Shown here one piece after another: positions 11,001 to 21,668 of a DNA stretch of 64,000 bases. Under the pieces are notes generated by a model. That model saw nothing but the letters and a program-made list of their open reading frames with translations, was not told where the DNA came from and searched no databases. The position numbers and the translations under genes are program-made. Each line of letters opens with the position of its first letter. Within the stretch, counting starts at the first letter, position 1. This stretch comes from Haliotis asinina (taxonomy: Eukaryota > Mollusca > Gastropoda > Lepetellida > Haliotidae): positions 31,110,001 to 31,174,000 of the forward strand of contig NC_090291.1 of NCBI RefSeq assembly GCF_037392515.1, written 5' to 3'.

Positions 11001-12292
11001 CTATAAAAGGCGACTGTGTTTAGACTCGCTGATTTGGTTGACACATGTCATCGGTTCCTATTTGTGCAGATCGATGCTCATGCTGCTGATCACTGGATTG
11101 TCTGGTCCAGACTCGATTATTTACAGGCCGCCGCAATATAGCTGGAATATTGCTGAGTGCGGCGTAAAACTAAACTAACTCACTCACGTACTATATCCGT
11201 TACCATTTGGCCTAGATGTCCAGCTATAATTTGTCAAACTTCTAAAGCATATGCATTAAGGTATATTTTGGGTACTTATATTTTCTGGATAATAGAGAAA
11301 GAATAACTGTACTACATTGGTTGCATATTTACATATTTCTTTAAATATTTGTTTAATTTGTTTTGAAATTTCGTGTATTTCATGTTTAAATCAAGTTAAT
11401 TTAAGAAATTTGAAGTTTCGAATTTAATTTTGTCGCTTCGATTATTTTGTCGGTATTTATTTCATGTCTAGAAATTTCGATTTTCATTTATGTTACGCCC
11501 ATTATTTGATCGCAACGACAGGTGTCTTCTTGAAGTTCAAGTTCATTTAGAAAATGACGAAAAATAATCATAACTACAAAAAAGTAATCGAAGTAACGAC
11601 AGATAAATGTAAATTTCAAGAAAATAATTACCTAGCCCAAATTATTATCTTAGGAATAAATTATCACGATTAGGAACATAATATACAGAATGCCTTGAGT
11701 ATAACTCGAATGCTTTAACTGAAACAGTTGATGGGTGGCATACATGGCCAGTCATCTAAGGTGCGGCAATTCGCTAAGCAGCGTTGCGTCCCTACGCCGT
11801 GTTCGCGGGTATCATCACATTGGTAAACATATAAGAAGGGGGTCATATACCACCTTTCATCAAACATTGATTCAATGTAACGCCGACATGTCATCACGCC
11901 CCTGACTACTGTAAACGTTCATACCTGCTTACGTAATCGTAACTTAAATTTGCATCAATTTCATCTCAGCTAAATGAATATGCTTGTGTAAAATTGATAT
12001 GGAAATACGATTAGATATCAATTTTGTAATATTCTTTACATTTTATGTATTCGTCATATCGTATATTGTATCGATAGAGTCAGTTCATAATGTGTTGTTT
12101 CCATTAGGTGGATACGTTGTCAATACAAGCTTCTACACATCGTTTACCGACGGTCAACCAGAAACTGAGGATTTCCGAAGACGCTTGCGAGCATTGGAGT
12201 CTCAAGGAAAGTGGAAGCAAGTGGAGCTGAGGCGATTTCATCAATATCTTCAAGGCCGTGATGGAGCTGTTTCAGTTCATCAAATATGTTGA
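8092..12292 (+). CDS. METTL27-like methyltransferase, tandem copy 1 (5 exons, 229 aa)
   Basis: Exons read as 8092-8232, 8779-8907, 9926-10061, 10613-10711 and 12108-12292, all with GT-AG introns, giving 229 residues. The fold is a class I SAM-dependent methyltransferase. Residues 78-85 are the glycine-rich SAM loop (LDVAAGTG). D103 in DALDASEGML is the acidic residue after strand 2 that usually binds the SAM ribose. Residues 138-141 are YDAV, and a strand-5 IVKRGGY ends near 171. The N-terminal F-D-R-Y-S-Q and the order of motifs match vertebrate METTL27/WBSCR27, whose substrate is not established. The ATG follows an AG acceptor at 8084-8085, so a non-coding first exon probably lies upstream. 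No AATAAA is seen within 500 bp of the stop. This copy is the most diverged of the three: it has D103 where the others have E, and KRGG where they have KPGG. It is probably a cytosolic or nuclear enzyme. Family is fairly sure; function is inferred. Confidence 0.85.
9160..9470 (+). repeat. Diverged tandem array of about 75 bp in intron 2 of methyltransferase copy 1
   Basis: The phrase ACA(C/A)AGTTTCTCAAA...GCAAAACATTTACC recurs near 9203, 9265, 9335 and 9405. Units have diverged by substitutions and small indels. Confidence 0.6.
10090..10312 (+). repeat. Family A copy in intron 3 of methyltransferase copy 1
   Basis: CCGTGAAGATCCCAGG, CTTCAGCAACCCATGTTTGT, GGTTGACACATGCCATCG and ATAGCTGGAATATTGCTGAG are in order. 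The middle is diverged and the GTGAG tail is gone. Confidence 0.78.
10955..11188 (+). repeat. Family A copy in intron 4 of methyltransferase copy 1, with target-site duplication
   Basis: It runs from CCCGTGAAGGCCCCGGGTAG to GCGGCGTAAAACTAAACTAA and CTCACTCAC. It is flanked by TACTATATCTGTT (10938-10950) and TACTATATCCGTT (11189-11201), 13 bp with one difference. This is consistent with retroposition. Confidence 0.85.
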
Positions 12293-12330
12293 ACGCCTAC
12301 AAAGACAACAAAACATTGTTTCTCACATCA

Positions 12331-12425
12331 AATGTTCTATGCTCAAAATGTTTCATGGATTTTGTTCTATGCTCAGAATGTTTCATGGATTTTGTTCTAT
12401 GCTCAGAATGTTTCATGGATTTGGT
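12331..12425 (+). repeat. 30-bp tandem repeat just after the copy 1 stop
   Basis: Three copies of TTCTATGCTCAGAATGTTTC plus ATGGATTTTG lie in the presumed 3' UTR. A diverged relative (GTTCAGTGCTCAAAGTGTTT) appears at 12690-12722. Confidence 0.85.
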
Positions 12426-12842
12426 TTCATGTTGATCTGATCAATTTTGTTTGTAGTAGTGCCATAGACTCAAATCATCATCTGCGTAGATGATATCTAT
12501 GTATAATTACATTTACGATGAACATGCCTATTGTCATACATTATCTTGTGTTGTGAAGTTAAGACCCAAGCCGGATACTTACAGTATAGTATAACTTAAT
12601 TTATAACCGAATTTTACATTTGACATTTTTATAACAAACCTCATTCATTGCGCTGTTCTAACAGCCTGCATATAAATGTAAGCACCAAGTGTTCAGTGCT
12701 CAAAGTGTTTCGTGGGTTTGGTTAGATGCTGAACTGTTCATCTTCAAACATTCATTTGTCAAAGCTATGATAGAGTCAAATGAAGTGTTACCGTTTCTGA
12801 TGTACGCAAATAAGGAGATAGCGGGGTTGAAAGTAGAAGTGA

Positions 12843-12912
12843 TGTATCATCTAAGCAGATGAAAGTATCTTCTACACAGACTAAGGTATCACCTACTCAG
12901 ATGTAAGTATCT
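12843..12912. repeat. Short imperfect tandem repeat of 20-23 bp
   Basis: GTATCATCTAAGCAGATG, GTATCTTCTACACAGACT and GTATCACCTACTCAGATG follow each other. Confidence 0.6.
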
Positions 12913-13007
12913 TTATCGTTGATGATTCAGACAATGGCACGTATACGCTTCTATAGGTATCAGCAAATTGAGACTTTGTCAATGCAATAACTGTATTCTC
13001 CTATTAA

Positions 13008-13335
13008 TTTGTATTGTTTTGCTTTATGGTGATTACAACAGAAGGAATACGGTACCGTATGCAGGATGCCATGTTCGATATATTCCTGGGAGCAAATGCC
13101 CCCTTTTCTCTAGATTATTTCTCTTTGAACCTCCATGTACATAGTCTGAAGTACTTTAAAAGGAAACGGTATGAGTTATATGCTTGATGTCTTTCTTCCA
13201 ATGCTGTATCATCCTAAAAGTTTGTATTGTTTTGCTTTGTGACGATGCAGGATGTCATGTTCGATGTATTCCTGGGAACAAAATCCCCTTATTTCTCCGT
13301 ATGTACATAGCCTGAAGTAGTTTAAAAGAAAACTT
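13008..13335. repeat. Diverged tandem duplication of about 210 bp
   Basis: TTTGTATTGTTTTGCTTT, GCAGGATG(C/T)CATGTTCGAT, ATTCCTGGGA and TGTACATAG(T/C)CTGAAGTA appear in the same order at 13008-13165 and 13219-13335. Confidence 0.75.
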
Positions 13336-13590
13336 TATTACTCACCCGTAGAAGATATCACTGTTTAATAATTTTACAAAGTTATTACACACTGTATAAT
13401 AACATCGCGTGATGCCGTGCGTATGACGTCAAAGTGTTTTACAGTTATGACGTCACAATGCTAACACCTGTCACAAAAGTATTAGATCTTGCTGGACTCA
13501 TGGATAGCTGAGTGTATCTACTCTCGTCGAATTCTTAAGAAAGAAGTACTTTGCTCGATACTATTTTGCTAATGTTGGGTGAGTAATAAA
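13334..13590. mobile_element. MITE-like element bounded by 14-bp inverted repeats
   Basis: TTTATTACTCACCC at 13334-13347 is the exact reverse complement of GGGTGAGTAATAAA at 13577-13590. The 257-bp interior has no coding sequence. No clear target duplication is seen. Confidence 0.45.
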
Positions 13591-13613
13591 TAAAATGCTA
13601 ACCTATGTCCCGT

Positions 13614-13718
13614 GTAATACCATATTTATGAAACTCGTGAATGGTATCCGTATCTGACGAGCTTTTTAGATACCAGACCATTCACTAGTTTCATAAATAT
13701 GGTATTAAACGGAACATA
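13614..13718. repeat. Long hairpin with arms of about 41 bp
   Basis: The left arm holds AATACCATATTTATGAAACT and the right arm its reverse complement (AGTTTCATAAATATGGTATT). A short loop starts with TCTGACGAGC. The stem extends into GGTATC/GATACC. Confidence 0.8.
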
Positions 13719-14960
13719 ATTTTGTATTCTCTATATACATGTATGTGTTACATGTTAAATGCGATTGTAGCCTTTCTCATCCAGGTTTCGGTATACCAAA
13801 TAATGCTTTCCATTATATTTGATGAAGAGAAATCTGACATGACTGAATGACACGAGATTAAACATAACATTGTATTTGGGAAAAACAGAACCGTGCGTAA
13901 AATCAGTACGCCATAAATATGCAAACCCAATGCAATGCTGAGATTTCTTTGTTACTTGCGGTGGCGTTTCCACAAATACAATGTAGCTCTGTCAGAAACA
14001 CAGCCAATCAGGGCCTTAGCAATGTATGTGATATTTATGTATATATTTGAGTTTCACGCACAAAATGTCTTTGTTAAAAAGGTTGGCCTGTCAACGATCT
14101 TGTTCTTTTTTTGTGAATGTCATTTACAAACTGTTGAATAAATATCTCCAAGACCAAAAAAGTCGTTTTCATCAATACGGTGTTTTTTCCCCCCAACACT
14201 TGAACATTAACTAGGTCTGGTAACATCAGCACCATGGAAAACAACATGCGCTTAGAGATGTCGTGTTTGTTGGTTTGAAACTGAAGGTCCTAATTTTTCA
14301 CTGTAAAGAGGTCGTATAATCATTATTTGTGCTTTCGGCGTGACGAGCGAACGCGTTGACTGTTTGGCTTCGTAACCGCCATATGTAATAAAAAAATTGA
14401 ATGGATATTGCTATTCCGCTTCTTACTGGAACAGTGTCTTAAAGTCACGATTCTGATGCACAGACACGATCCCGAGACATGCAAGATTCCTTTATCATCA
14501 GTACGCCTGGAAAAAGTTTCATAGACAAATACATTATAATGACAAAATGGCAGAGAATGCAATGAACATAAATTGAGAAACTGTATGACATCCGCGAATT
14601 GGAAAGTTGGCGTTAGGCTTCAGTATTGTGGATGACCTGACACCGTTGAAAACACACTTGCACGAATTATGTCTCCGCACTGCCGCGCACAAGAAAGCGT
14701 GAAGCCTAGTTTGCGCACTGTCCGCGTCCGGTTTACGCATATGGTACGAACTTGGCTCGCAATGCGTGACCGAAAAATGTTGCCCACTGTCACTCATTGG
14801 CACGCTATCGTAAGTCTTCTTTACTAGAACATGTATTGTTGGCCCATATTTTACGTCTAATAGGACATAGTTGGACATAGCTCCAGCACGGGCATACAAC
14901 CACTTCGTGCATGCGTGAAGCAGTCGTGGTATCGTTTGGCCCTGCTTTGTCCCGTTTGAC
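13719..14960. other. No supported gene; one SINE shard
   Basis: 14330-14370 matches the tRNA-SINE head (TTTCGGCGTGACGAGCGAAC). The 183-codon minus-strand frame at 14534-15085 has no recognisable family. It overlaps the candidate promoter on the other strand. Confidence 0.4.
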
Positions 14961-14967
14961 GCCAGGC

Positions 14968-14997
14968 TATAAAACACAGACATCAGACTCAGCTTCA
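14968..14997 (+). promoter_or_regulatory. Candidate TATA promoter
   Basis: TATAAAA at 14968-14974 is followed 23-29 bp later by initiator-like TCAGCTT and TTCATGC, a spacing expected for RNA polymerase II. The region 14,700-15,250 is less AT-rich than its surroundings. It would drive rightward transcription through the 45-codon ORF at 15205. The call is by pattern only. Confidence 0.3.
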
Positions 14998-15204
14998 TGC
15001 ATTGCTGTGGACCTACAAGATGTTGAACACCAGAGAACAAGCTCTTATTGGCGAAAGTTAAACTCAGCGTATCTGTATTTCGCACTGATACTTCCTGAAG
15101 ACCAGCACATACAGGAAGAACAGGCCAAAGAGAAGGCGTAACCCCAACTAGAATGTTGTGAGTGCGTTAAATATCAAGCCCAATCAAACAGACGTATTGG
15201 ATTC

Positions 15205-15342
15205 ATGAAGACAGCGGGTGCCAAAAACTCGCTCAACAAGACTGTAGTGAAAAAGCGATGGCTTGTCCTAGTCACCATTCTCTTTGTGTTGATCTGTATT
15301 CAAACTGGAGTCTGTAGTTTCCAAGTTCTGCAGTACAATTGA
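15205..15342 (+). CDS. Candidate small ORF (45 aa) with an N-terminal membrane anchor
   Basis: The frame starts MKTAGAKNSLNKTVVKKRW and continues into LVLVTILFVLICIQTGV. This is a short basic cytosolic side followed by about 17 hydrophobic residues, typical of a type II signal anchor or small membrane peptide. It ends VLQYN-stop. It lies about 210 bp downstream of a good TATA box (14968-14974). A strong donor consensus (TTAAG|GTAAGG) occurs near 15389, so the ORF could sit in a first exon. No homologue is recognised and no downstream exon could be connected. Confidence 0.25.
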   Translation: MKTAGAKNSLNKTVVKKRWLVLVTILFVLICIQTGVCSFQVLQYN

Positions 15343-15502
15343 ATATAATCGATCTCCGGTGATTTCAAAGTGTGTCACACGACTTAAGGTAAGGTTTTGT
15401 ATAGGCATTCAAACGATTTATACATCTTTTAAAATTCGTTATTTCAGATATTTCCAAATTTTTCTAAGAAATAAACTGTCCCTCTCAGGTGTGGAGTCCA
15501 TG

Positions 15503-15650
15503 AGTGCGTGAGTTGTGTTCTACAGCGCTTTTAGCAATATTCCAGCAATATCACCAGAAATATGCACCGCAAATTCTACCCATGTGCGGAATCGATCCCC
15601 TGTTTTCGACTTGACGAGTGAACAGTATAACCACTGGGCTACTCCACGTC
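15503..15650 (-). repeat. tRNA-derived SINE copy
   Basis: GTGCGTGAGTTGTGTTCTAC, TTTTAGCAATATTCCAGCAA, TGTGCGGAATCGATCCCC, GACTTGACGAGTGAACAG and TATAACCACTGGGCTACTCC are in the expected order. Confidence 0.8.
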
Positions 15651-16332
15651 CATGAGACATGGCAAATCAAATCCGACTTACATAAGTCTCTGTTCCCACA
15701 TGAAACTGACACGAATTGATATAGGTGAAATTCATGTGTATCAGCCTTTAAGCACTGCCCACAAATGACGCCTTGACCAGATGTCATAATATAGGTAGAC
15801 ATGCCCTACACGTCATGTTCCTATCAGACATCCACTCCAGATCATGGTCAGGTCGAGTTCTACTTGTACAGTATATGTAGGGAAGAAGGTTACCTTACGA
15901 GTTGAGTCACAGACCCAGATGTGTGTCAAGCATTACTAGATAGCGAGAGTAGGATTGGCTTTGAAAACAGACATATCCATAGTGGTAGTAACGATAATGT
16001 TTTAAACCTTTTATGTAAAGTGACATGTCTCCAAATAGAACGTTGTCTGGCCCAAAACCACATTGCATCAGCAGGTCAGTCTGATGGGTAAAGCGTTCGT
16101 CACACATAGCAATCCTTGGGCTATTACCATGTTAAGTCTGTGCTATACTACGAGTGTTACGATCGCTTTTTGCATGTGGTACCTGGTTTATTTCCCCACT
16201 TGGATGCAACGTGTGAAGTCCATTTTTGTGTTCCTGGTTTCGATGGATTAATGCTAAAATTCGTTTAGGCAGGTACCTTCTTCACCTTCTTTAAGTCCCC
16301 TGAGAATAAAAGCTATGTAACAAAATAACATC

Positions 16333-16940
16333 TTAAAGGTCACACGCAACGTAAACCGTAAAACGTACTTGGACGAATGACAGTTTCCAGCCACGCAGTA
16401 GTTCACCATCTCTACTGAGGTGATTTTTGATTGGATCGAACGCAAATTCAGAGAACATGTATTTACAAACCCAACATCTCTATATACATTCTTTATGGAT
16501 AACAACTTCTTCTAGTGTATGTGATTTTGTTTGACAAAGGCATATGAATCCATACTTAAACGAGGCATCAAGTACAATAAAAGACGTTGTTATCCATAAA
16601 GAATAATACTTTCTTGTGACTTGCCATACTTTTAAAATGTCCATGAAACAGATAATCTTTCTGCACACATAATGAGCGTATCAGCAAATGAAGCAACCAA
16701 TCGGAAGCCGTCGTTACACTTGACTGCACATCCGGCCGCTATGACTGGATTCGGTCTCCCGAGGGCTTCGTTTCAAGGGAAGTGAGCCCAAGTACAATAT
16801 ATTGCACTTTTGAATCGTGATTGTACGTTTATAATTTTGTTTATTTGTTTTTTACAAGCAACAATGTCTATTATATGTCATGGATAAATGATAATTGTGT
16901 TTTAATTATGTTTAATATTTTGGTTGCATGTGACCTTTAA
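16333..16940. mobile_element. Non-autonomous element with inverted ends (608 bp)
   Basis: TTAAAGGTCACACGCAAC (16333-16350) is matched in reverse by GTTGCATGTGACCTTTAA (16923-16940), with one difference. No transposase is inside. A second, nested inverted repeat lies within it. Confidence 0.55.
16488..16604. repeat. Perfect 19-bp inverted repeat inside the 16.3-16.9 kb element
   Basis: ATTCTTTATGGATAACAAC (16488-16506) and GTTGTTATCCATAAAGAAT (16586-16604) are exact complements separated by 79 bp. Homology extends a few bases on both sides. Confidence 0.85.
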
Positions 16941-16964
16941 AGCTATTTTATGACAAGTTACCAT

Positions 16965-17160
16965 ATTTCCTCTAATAAGCGTTGACTTCGAATAAGCGCC
17001 GGATTTAAAACAACTGATCAAGAAATAAGTTGTTCAAGACCTCCAATAAGTACTGGATATGTCAGATGTTTGTAATTCAGATATAATGCCAATGGAGAAC
17101 CTATGTATATTTCCGTTGAAATTTTAAGCACCTCGTTTCCAATAAACGCCAGGTCTCCAT
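16965..17160. repeat. Degenerate AATAAGCGCC-type repeat
   Basis: AATAAGCGTTGACTTCG, AATAAGCGCCGG, CCAATAAGTACTGG and CCAATAAACGCC recur with spacers. This is a degenerate tandem motif of a kind seen in other invertebrate genomes. Confidence 0.4.
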
Positions 17161-18104
17161 TATCGCTAAAATTTATATAGTTGATTTGCAAACGTATGAA
17201 ATATCTGCAGAAATGACCAAGGCTGATGTTTTTGTAAGTCCAGAGCGACTTATTTTGAACATACCATGGCTTTATGCTAATGAGTGTGCGATGATATTGT
17301 ATTTCAAAGGGCAATTTTTAAATTAGACTTAGCTTCATTAATGCAACATGAAATAATAAATTTCATGTTGAAACTACAGTATTAAGGATGTAGCTACCAT
17401 GGAGTCTCACTGTCACTATAAATAGAAACATTTAGGTGGGGCCGTCTCAAAAGCAAAACCAGGACGGGTGGTGCAGACAATGGTTGGGGTCAGGCTCAGG
17501 GACATCAGCTAATATATGATAATCCCATGGGGAATTAAAGAAGAGAAGTACGCGTCATGTTCTAACAACATCCAGTCCTGTGGATCGAAATCTAAACTCT
17601 TTAACACGTGCTAAACTTCCCAAGCTCTTTTTTAAGAGAACAAAATATAAATGTTTACCTCCCTCGTCACTTTTTTTACATGTCAATCAATTTGTTTTTA
17701 AAAAAAGTCCTATCGCCCTAGTCACCTTTAAGAAAATGTGCCGAGAAACGTTTATTTTTTATGGAGCCTAATCAATGGATGAGGCATCGTCAACACACAC
17801 GAAGAAGCACAAGATATCTTTGTGATGACCCATTGTGCCAGTGGAAGAGCATGCCTTTAATGCCGGGTAAGTGAACGGTCCATCGTCATACCTGGCCAAG
17901 CGACGTAATTGTTGTATCTGATGTATTGTTTTCAGCAGCTATCCAATTTAATTAGACTGGAAAAAAGAGCGCAAACATAGCCATCTTTCATCGTTCGCAT
18001 GGGATAACTAATGCTCAAAAAACACCTTTTGTAACTGAGAAAATCCAATATACACTGCGATAGATGTAACGTAGTTACGTTTCAGCGTTTCAGTGTTTCA
18101 AAAT
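17161..18104. other. Unassigned AT-rich DNA
   Basis: No recognised repeat, promoter or coding exon. Confidence 0.4.
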
Positions 18105-18751
18105 GCATAGCGAACAGCCTTGAATGCAGCAATAAAATCTGTTTCATGTACGTATGATTTACGACGTTGGATGAATTAATTTCCCGTCATCCGAGTGTAG
18201 GCTGTTGCAGGGATACAGAGACATATGTCCCAAATTATAATTAGAAAGAGAAAATATATTAAGAAAACTTTCAATTTTCTGTAAAATAATTTTGGCTTTA
18301 TGTAAGAAATTCAGTAACTTAATATATAACTTCTCCCAATGTACACTGTATCTGTCATACACTTTGTATATAATTTTTATGTTATATAAATGTAAACAAT
18401 ATTTATGTACCTCATATCCTGCAGTTTGCAGCCTCAGTGAAAATGAAAGTTCAGTTTATTTCAGTCGTATCACTGTGATGCGGATATACATATGGATTGC
18501 CGTACACATTACTGCCACAGATGCTGTAGCGCATAATCATGTATATAGGTATGTAAGACCACGTAGAAACTACACCGAATAGCACGAACTACGCCAGCCT
18601 GTTCTGGCTATAGAGTTAGCGCGTGTGTCTACAAACAAGCACGGGGTGGCAGTGACGTCATGCGAAATCATCACTATGCCTAAGTGTGACGGCATGTCTG
18701 GAAACAAGGTTGAACCGTCCTACTACAGCAAACGGAGTGACCTGTTAGATA

Positions 18752-18930
18752 AATGAGTGAGTGAGTTTTACGCAGCAGTCAATAATCTTCCAGTAAAATC
18801 ACAGAGTGGGACAACGTATCCCAATTGCGTAGATCGATGTTCATGCTGTTGATCACTGGATTGTCTGGTCCAGATCGACGCCATATGGCTAGAATATCGC
18901 TGAGTGCAGCGTTAAACAAGAAAACAGATC
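18752..18930. repeat. Juxtaposed SINE tail (minus) and family A segment (plus)
   Basis: 18752-18810 is a GAGTGAGTGAGTTTTACGCAG tail on the minus strand. From 18813 the text becomes plus-strand family A (GCGTAGATCGATGTTCATGC, TGATCACTGGATTGTCTGGT, GCTGAGTGCAGCGTTAAAC). Confidence 0.6.
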
Positions 18931-19183
18931 GAGTGGTTGACACATGTCATAGTACCCGAATCCGCATCAACGCTTATTGGTGTTTAGGATACAATTTTAG
19001 GTGTCTACTTCATAGAACAAAACTAGCATGTTCACAGAATCAAAAGAAGTCTTCGTAATAATAATAATTACCATCTCCTTGTGACGTGGATGTCAATGTC
19101 GAACATCTATATGGGATGAAACTGATTCCTACTACCCGTGAAACTACCCGAGTGCCGTACGGCTTTTGAACAATTAGTAGTCT

Positions 19184-20053
19184 TGACAATGACAATGACA
19201 ATGACAATGATAATGGCAATGACAATGACAATGACAATGACAATGACAATGATAATGGCAATGACAATGATAATGACAATGACAATGACAATGATAATGA
19301 TAATGACAATGACAATGATAATGATAATGACAATGATAATGATAATGACAATGACAATGATAATGACAATAATAATGACAATGATAATGACAATGATAAT
19401 GATAATGACAATGACAATGACAATGATAATGATAATGGCAATGACAATGACAATGACAATGATAATGACAATGATAATGATAATGACAATGACAATGATA
19501 ATGATAATGATAATGACAATGACAATGACAATGATAATGATAATGACAATGACATTGACATTGACAATGATAATGATAATGACAATGATAATGACAATGA
19601 TAATGATAATGATAATGACAATGACAATGATAATGACAATGACAATGACAATGATAATGACAATGACAATGACAATGACAATGATAATGACAATGATAAT
19701 GACATTGACAATGACAATGATAATGACATTGACATTGACAATGATAATGATAATGATAATGACAATGATAATGATAATGACAATGACAATGACAATGATA
19801 ATGACAATGATAATGACATTGACAATGATAATGATAATGACAATGACAATGGCAATGACAATGACAATGACAATGATAATGATAATGACAATGACAATGA
19901 CAATGACAATGGCAATGACAATGACAATGATAATGACATTGACAATGATAATGACATTGACAATGATAATGATAATGACAATGATAATGACAATGACAAT
20001 GACAATGATAATGATAATGACAATGACAATGATAATGATAATGACAATGAAAA
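19184..20053. repeat. 870-bp hexanucleotide array (about 145 units)
   Basis: The array is made almost only of AATGAC and AATGAT, with rarer AATGGC, ATTGAC and AATAAT, and keeps a strict 6-bp register throughout. It contains no stop codon in several frames on both strands. This creates repetitive 300-350-codon ORFs (Met-Thr, Ser-Leu and His-Cys/Tyr dipeptides) that are not genes. Confidence 0.95.
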
Positions 20054-21029
20054 TACTTTATTACCCCGAGGAGAATTCTTTTTACATTTGAAAGTGAACA
20101 CATATGAGATTGTTAAAACATAAATAACTACATAAAGATTAGGATACTTAAAACGACAACAGAGACTGACAGTCTACAGTCATTTAAAAGGCGGATACTT
20201 GATGGAATAAAAGAATTTTGAACTCTTTTAGTTTTAAAACGGGGCATTTGGTAACGCCGGGCTGAAGGTAAAAGATTGTTTTCTCATTAATCTGAATGGT
20301 AATAATGGGAAGTCTGGGAGTACTATAGGCAGCGACCTCTAATAAGCCTTAACGTCTCGAGTGGCATACGTTGTGCATACCCGTCAAAGATCTGGTTTAA
20401 AATAGATCTTGAGCAACCAATGTTCGTCGTCAGAGACGTTCTGTATCAGTAATTTAACACGCATAGCGAACTATCATGTATGCAGTAAAACAATCTGTTA
20501 CATGTACATATGAGTTATGACTTTGGATGAATTAATTTTCCATTATCCGTGTGTTGGCTGTTGCAGGAATACAGGGAGAGGAGACTGGTTCTACTGGCAC
20601 TTTCACGTACATACAGGTGGGCTATTTTAAAATTACACTTAAATTGCACAGATCGGGTGGTTGACACATGTTATAGTATCTGAAATGCGTTGATGATGCT
20701 TATTACTGTTTTTGGACACAATTTTAGTTGCAATCGGTATACACTTCATAGACAAAAAGCAGTATATTAAAAAAATCAAAAGAACTTTTAGTGATACTAA
20801 TACTTACATTCTCCTATTGACGTGGATGGCAATGACATTTAAATGTCGAACTGTTGTCCATATGGGATGAAATGGATTCCAGCTATGCGTGAAACGTACG
20901 AGTACGTTACGGCTGTTAAACAATGAGAAGTCGTCTCATTAATCTGAATGGTATTAATGGGGACTCCGGGAATACTGTAGGTAGCAACCTCTGATAAACC
21001 TTATCATCTCGAGTGGATTACGTTGTGCA

Positions 21030-21225
21030 TAACCGCCAAGATCTGGTTTAAAATTGATCTTGAACAACCCATGTTTGTCGTCAGAGACGATGAACGGGAT
21101 CGAGTGCGTGACACATGTCATCGTTTCCGAATTTCGTTGATCGATTCTTGTATTAAGGGTAACTGGAATTTACAAAAATTGCCGCGATATAGCTGGAATA
21201 TTGCTGGGTTTGGTGCTAAACAAAC
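21030..21225 (+). repeat. Family A copy, diverged
   Basis: ATCTTGAACAACCCATGTTT, GACACATGTCATCGTTTCCG, GATATAGCTGGAATATTGCT and GGTGCTAAAC are in order. It begins within block c of the segmental duplication. Confidence 0.65.
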
Positions 21226-21408
21226 AGGTCATCCTTCACATAAATACTTTTTCCCTTGATGTCAAAGCTGACCATACGTGTATGATATATGATCATTGTG
21301 TACATGTGGTGTATAGCAAATGTTTGCCTCTAATATGGCAATGTTCCCGCGGCTAAAGAAGAATGAAATATTTATAACATATTCACTACTACTGTGACTA
21401 AGTGACTG

Positions 21409-21668
21409 GTGTCTGGATAATCACCCAATGTAGGCTATCGACACAACTGAGGACATTGGGTGCGTTATGCCGCAGATATATTGCGTTAAAAGGTGGACAA
21501 AGTGTCGTGGTCACATTGAAAATAAGATCAAGGTCACCAAAACAAAAACCCAAACGATTGGTGTCTGGGTAATTCCCAATTGTAGACTGTCACCAATTCT
21601 AAGGACATTGGGTACAACAGTTCATAAGATATTGCATTAACAAGAGTCGTGGTGACCTTGAAAAATGT
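21409..21668. repeat. Diverged tandem duplication of about 150 bp
   Basis: GTGTCTGGATAATCACCCAA ... GGACATTGGGTGCG ... ATATTGCGTTAA ... GTGTCGTGGTCAC is repeated as GTGTCTGGGTAATTCCCAAT ... GGACATTGGGTACA ... ATATTGCATTAA ... GAGTCGTGGTGAC. Confidence 0.75.

Larger units (their letters stand above)
18105..21090. repeat. Diverged segmental tandem duplication
   Basis: Three blocks recur in the same order. Block a (GCATAGCGAAC ... GTTGGATGAATTAATTT ... GGCTGTTGCAGG) is at 18105-18220 and 20455-20580. Block b (GACACATGT ... GACGTGGATG ... CATATGGGATGAAA) is at 18935-19183 and 20650-20925. Block c (CTCATTAATCTGAATGGTA ... CTCGAGTGG ... GATCTGGTTTAAAAT) is at 20280-20440 and 20938-21090. In copy 2 the blocks are adjacent. 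In copy 1 they are split by about 700 bp and by the hexanucleotide array. Confidence 0.75.

Noticed and set aside
14534-15085. 183-codon minus-strand ORF
   Set aside because: No recognisable family, membrane or repeat features, overlaps a candidate promoter on the other strand, and no splice context.
19040-20103. Three overlapping ORFs of 309-353 codons on both strands
   Set aside because: They are the stop-free hexanucleotide array translated as dipeptide repeats; no protein features.
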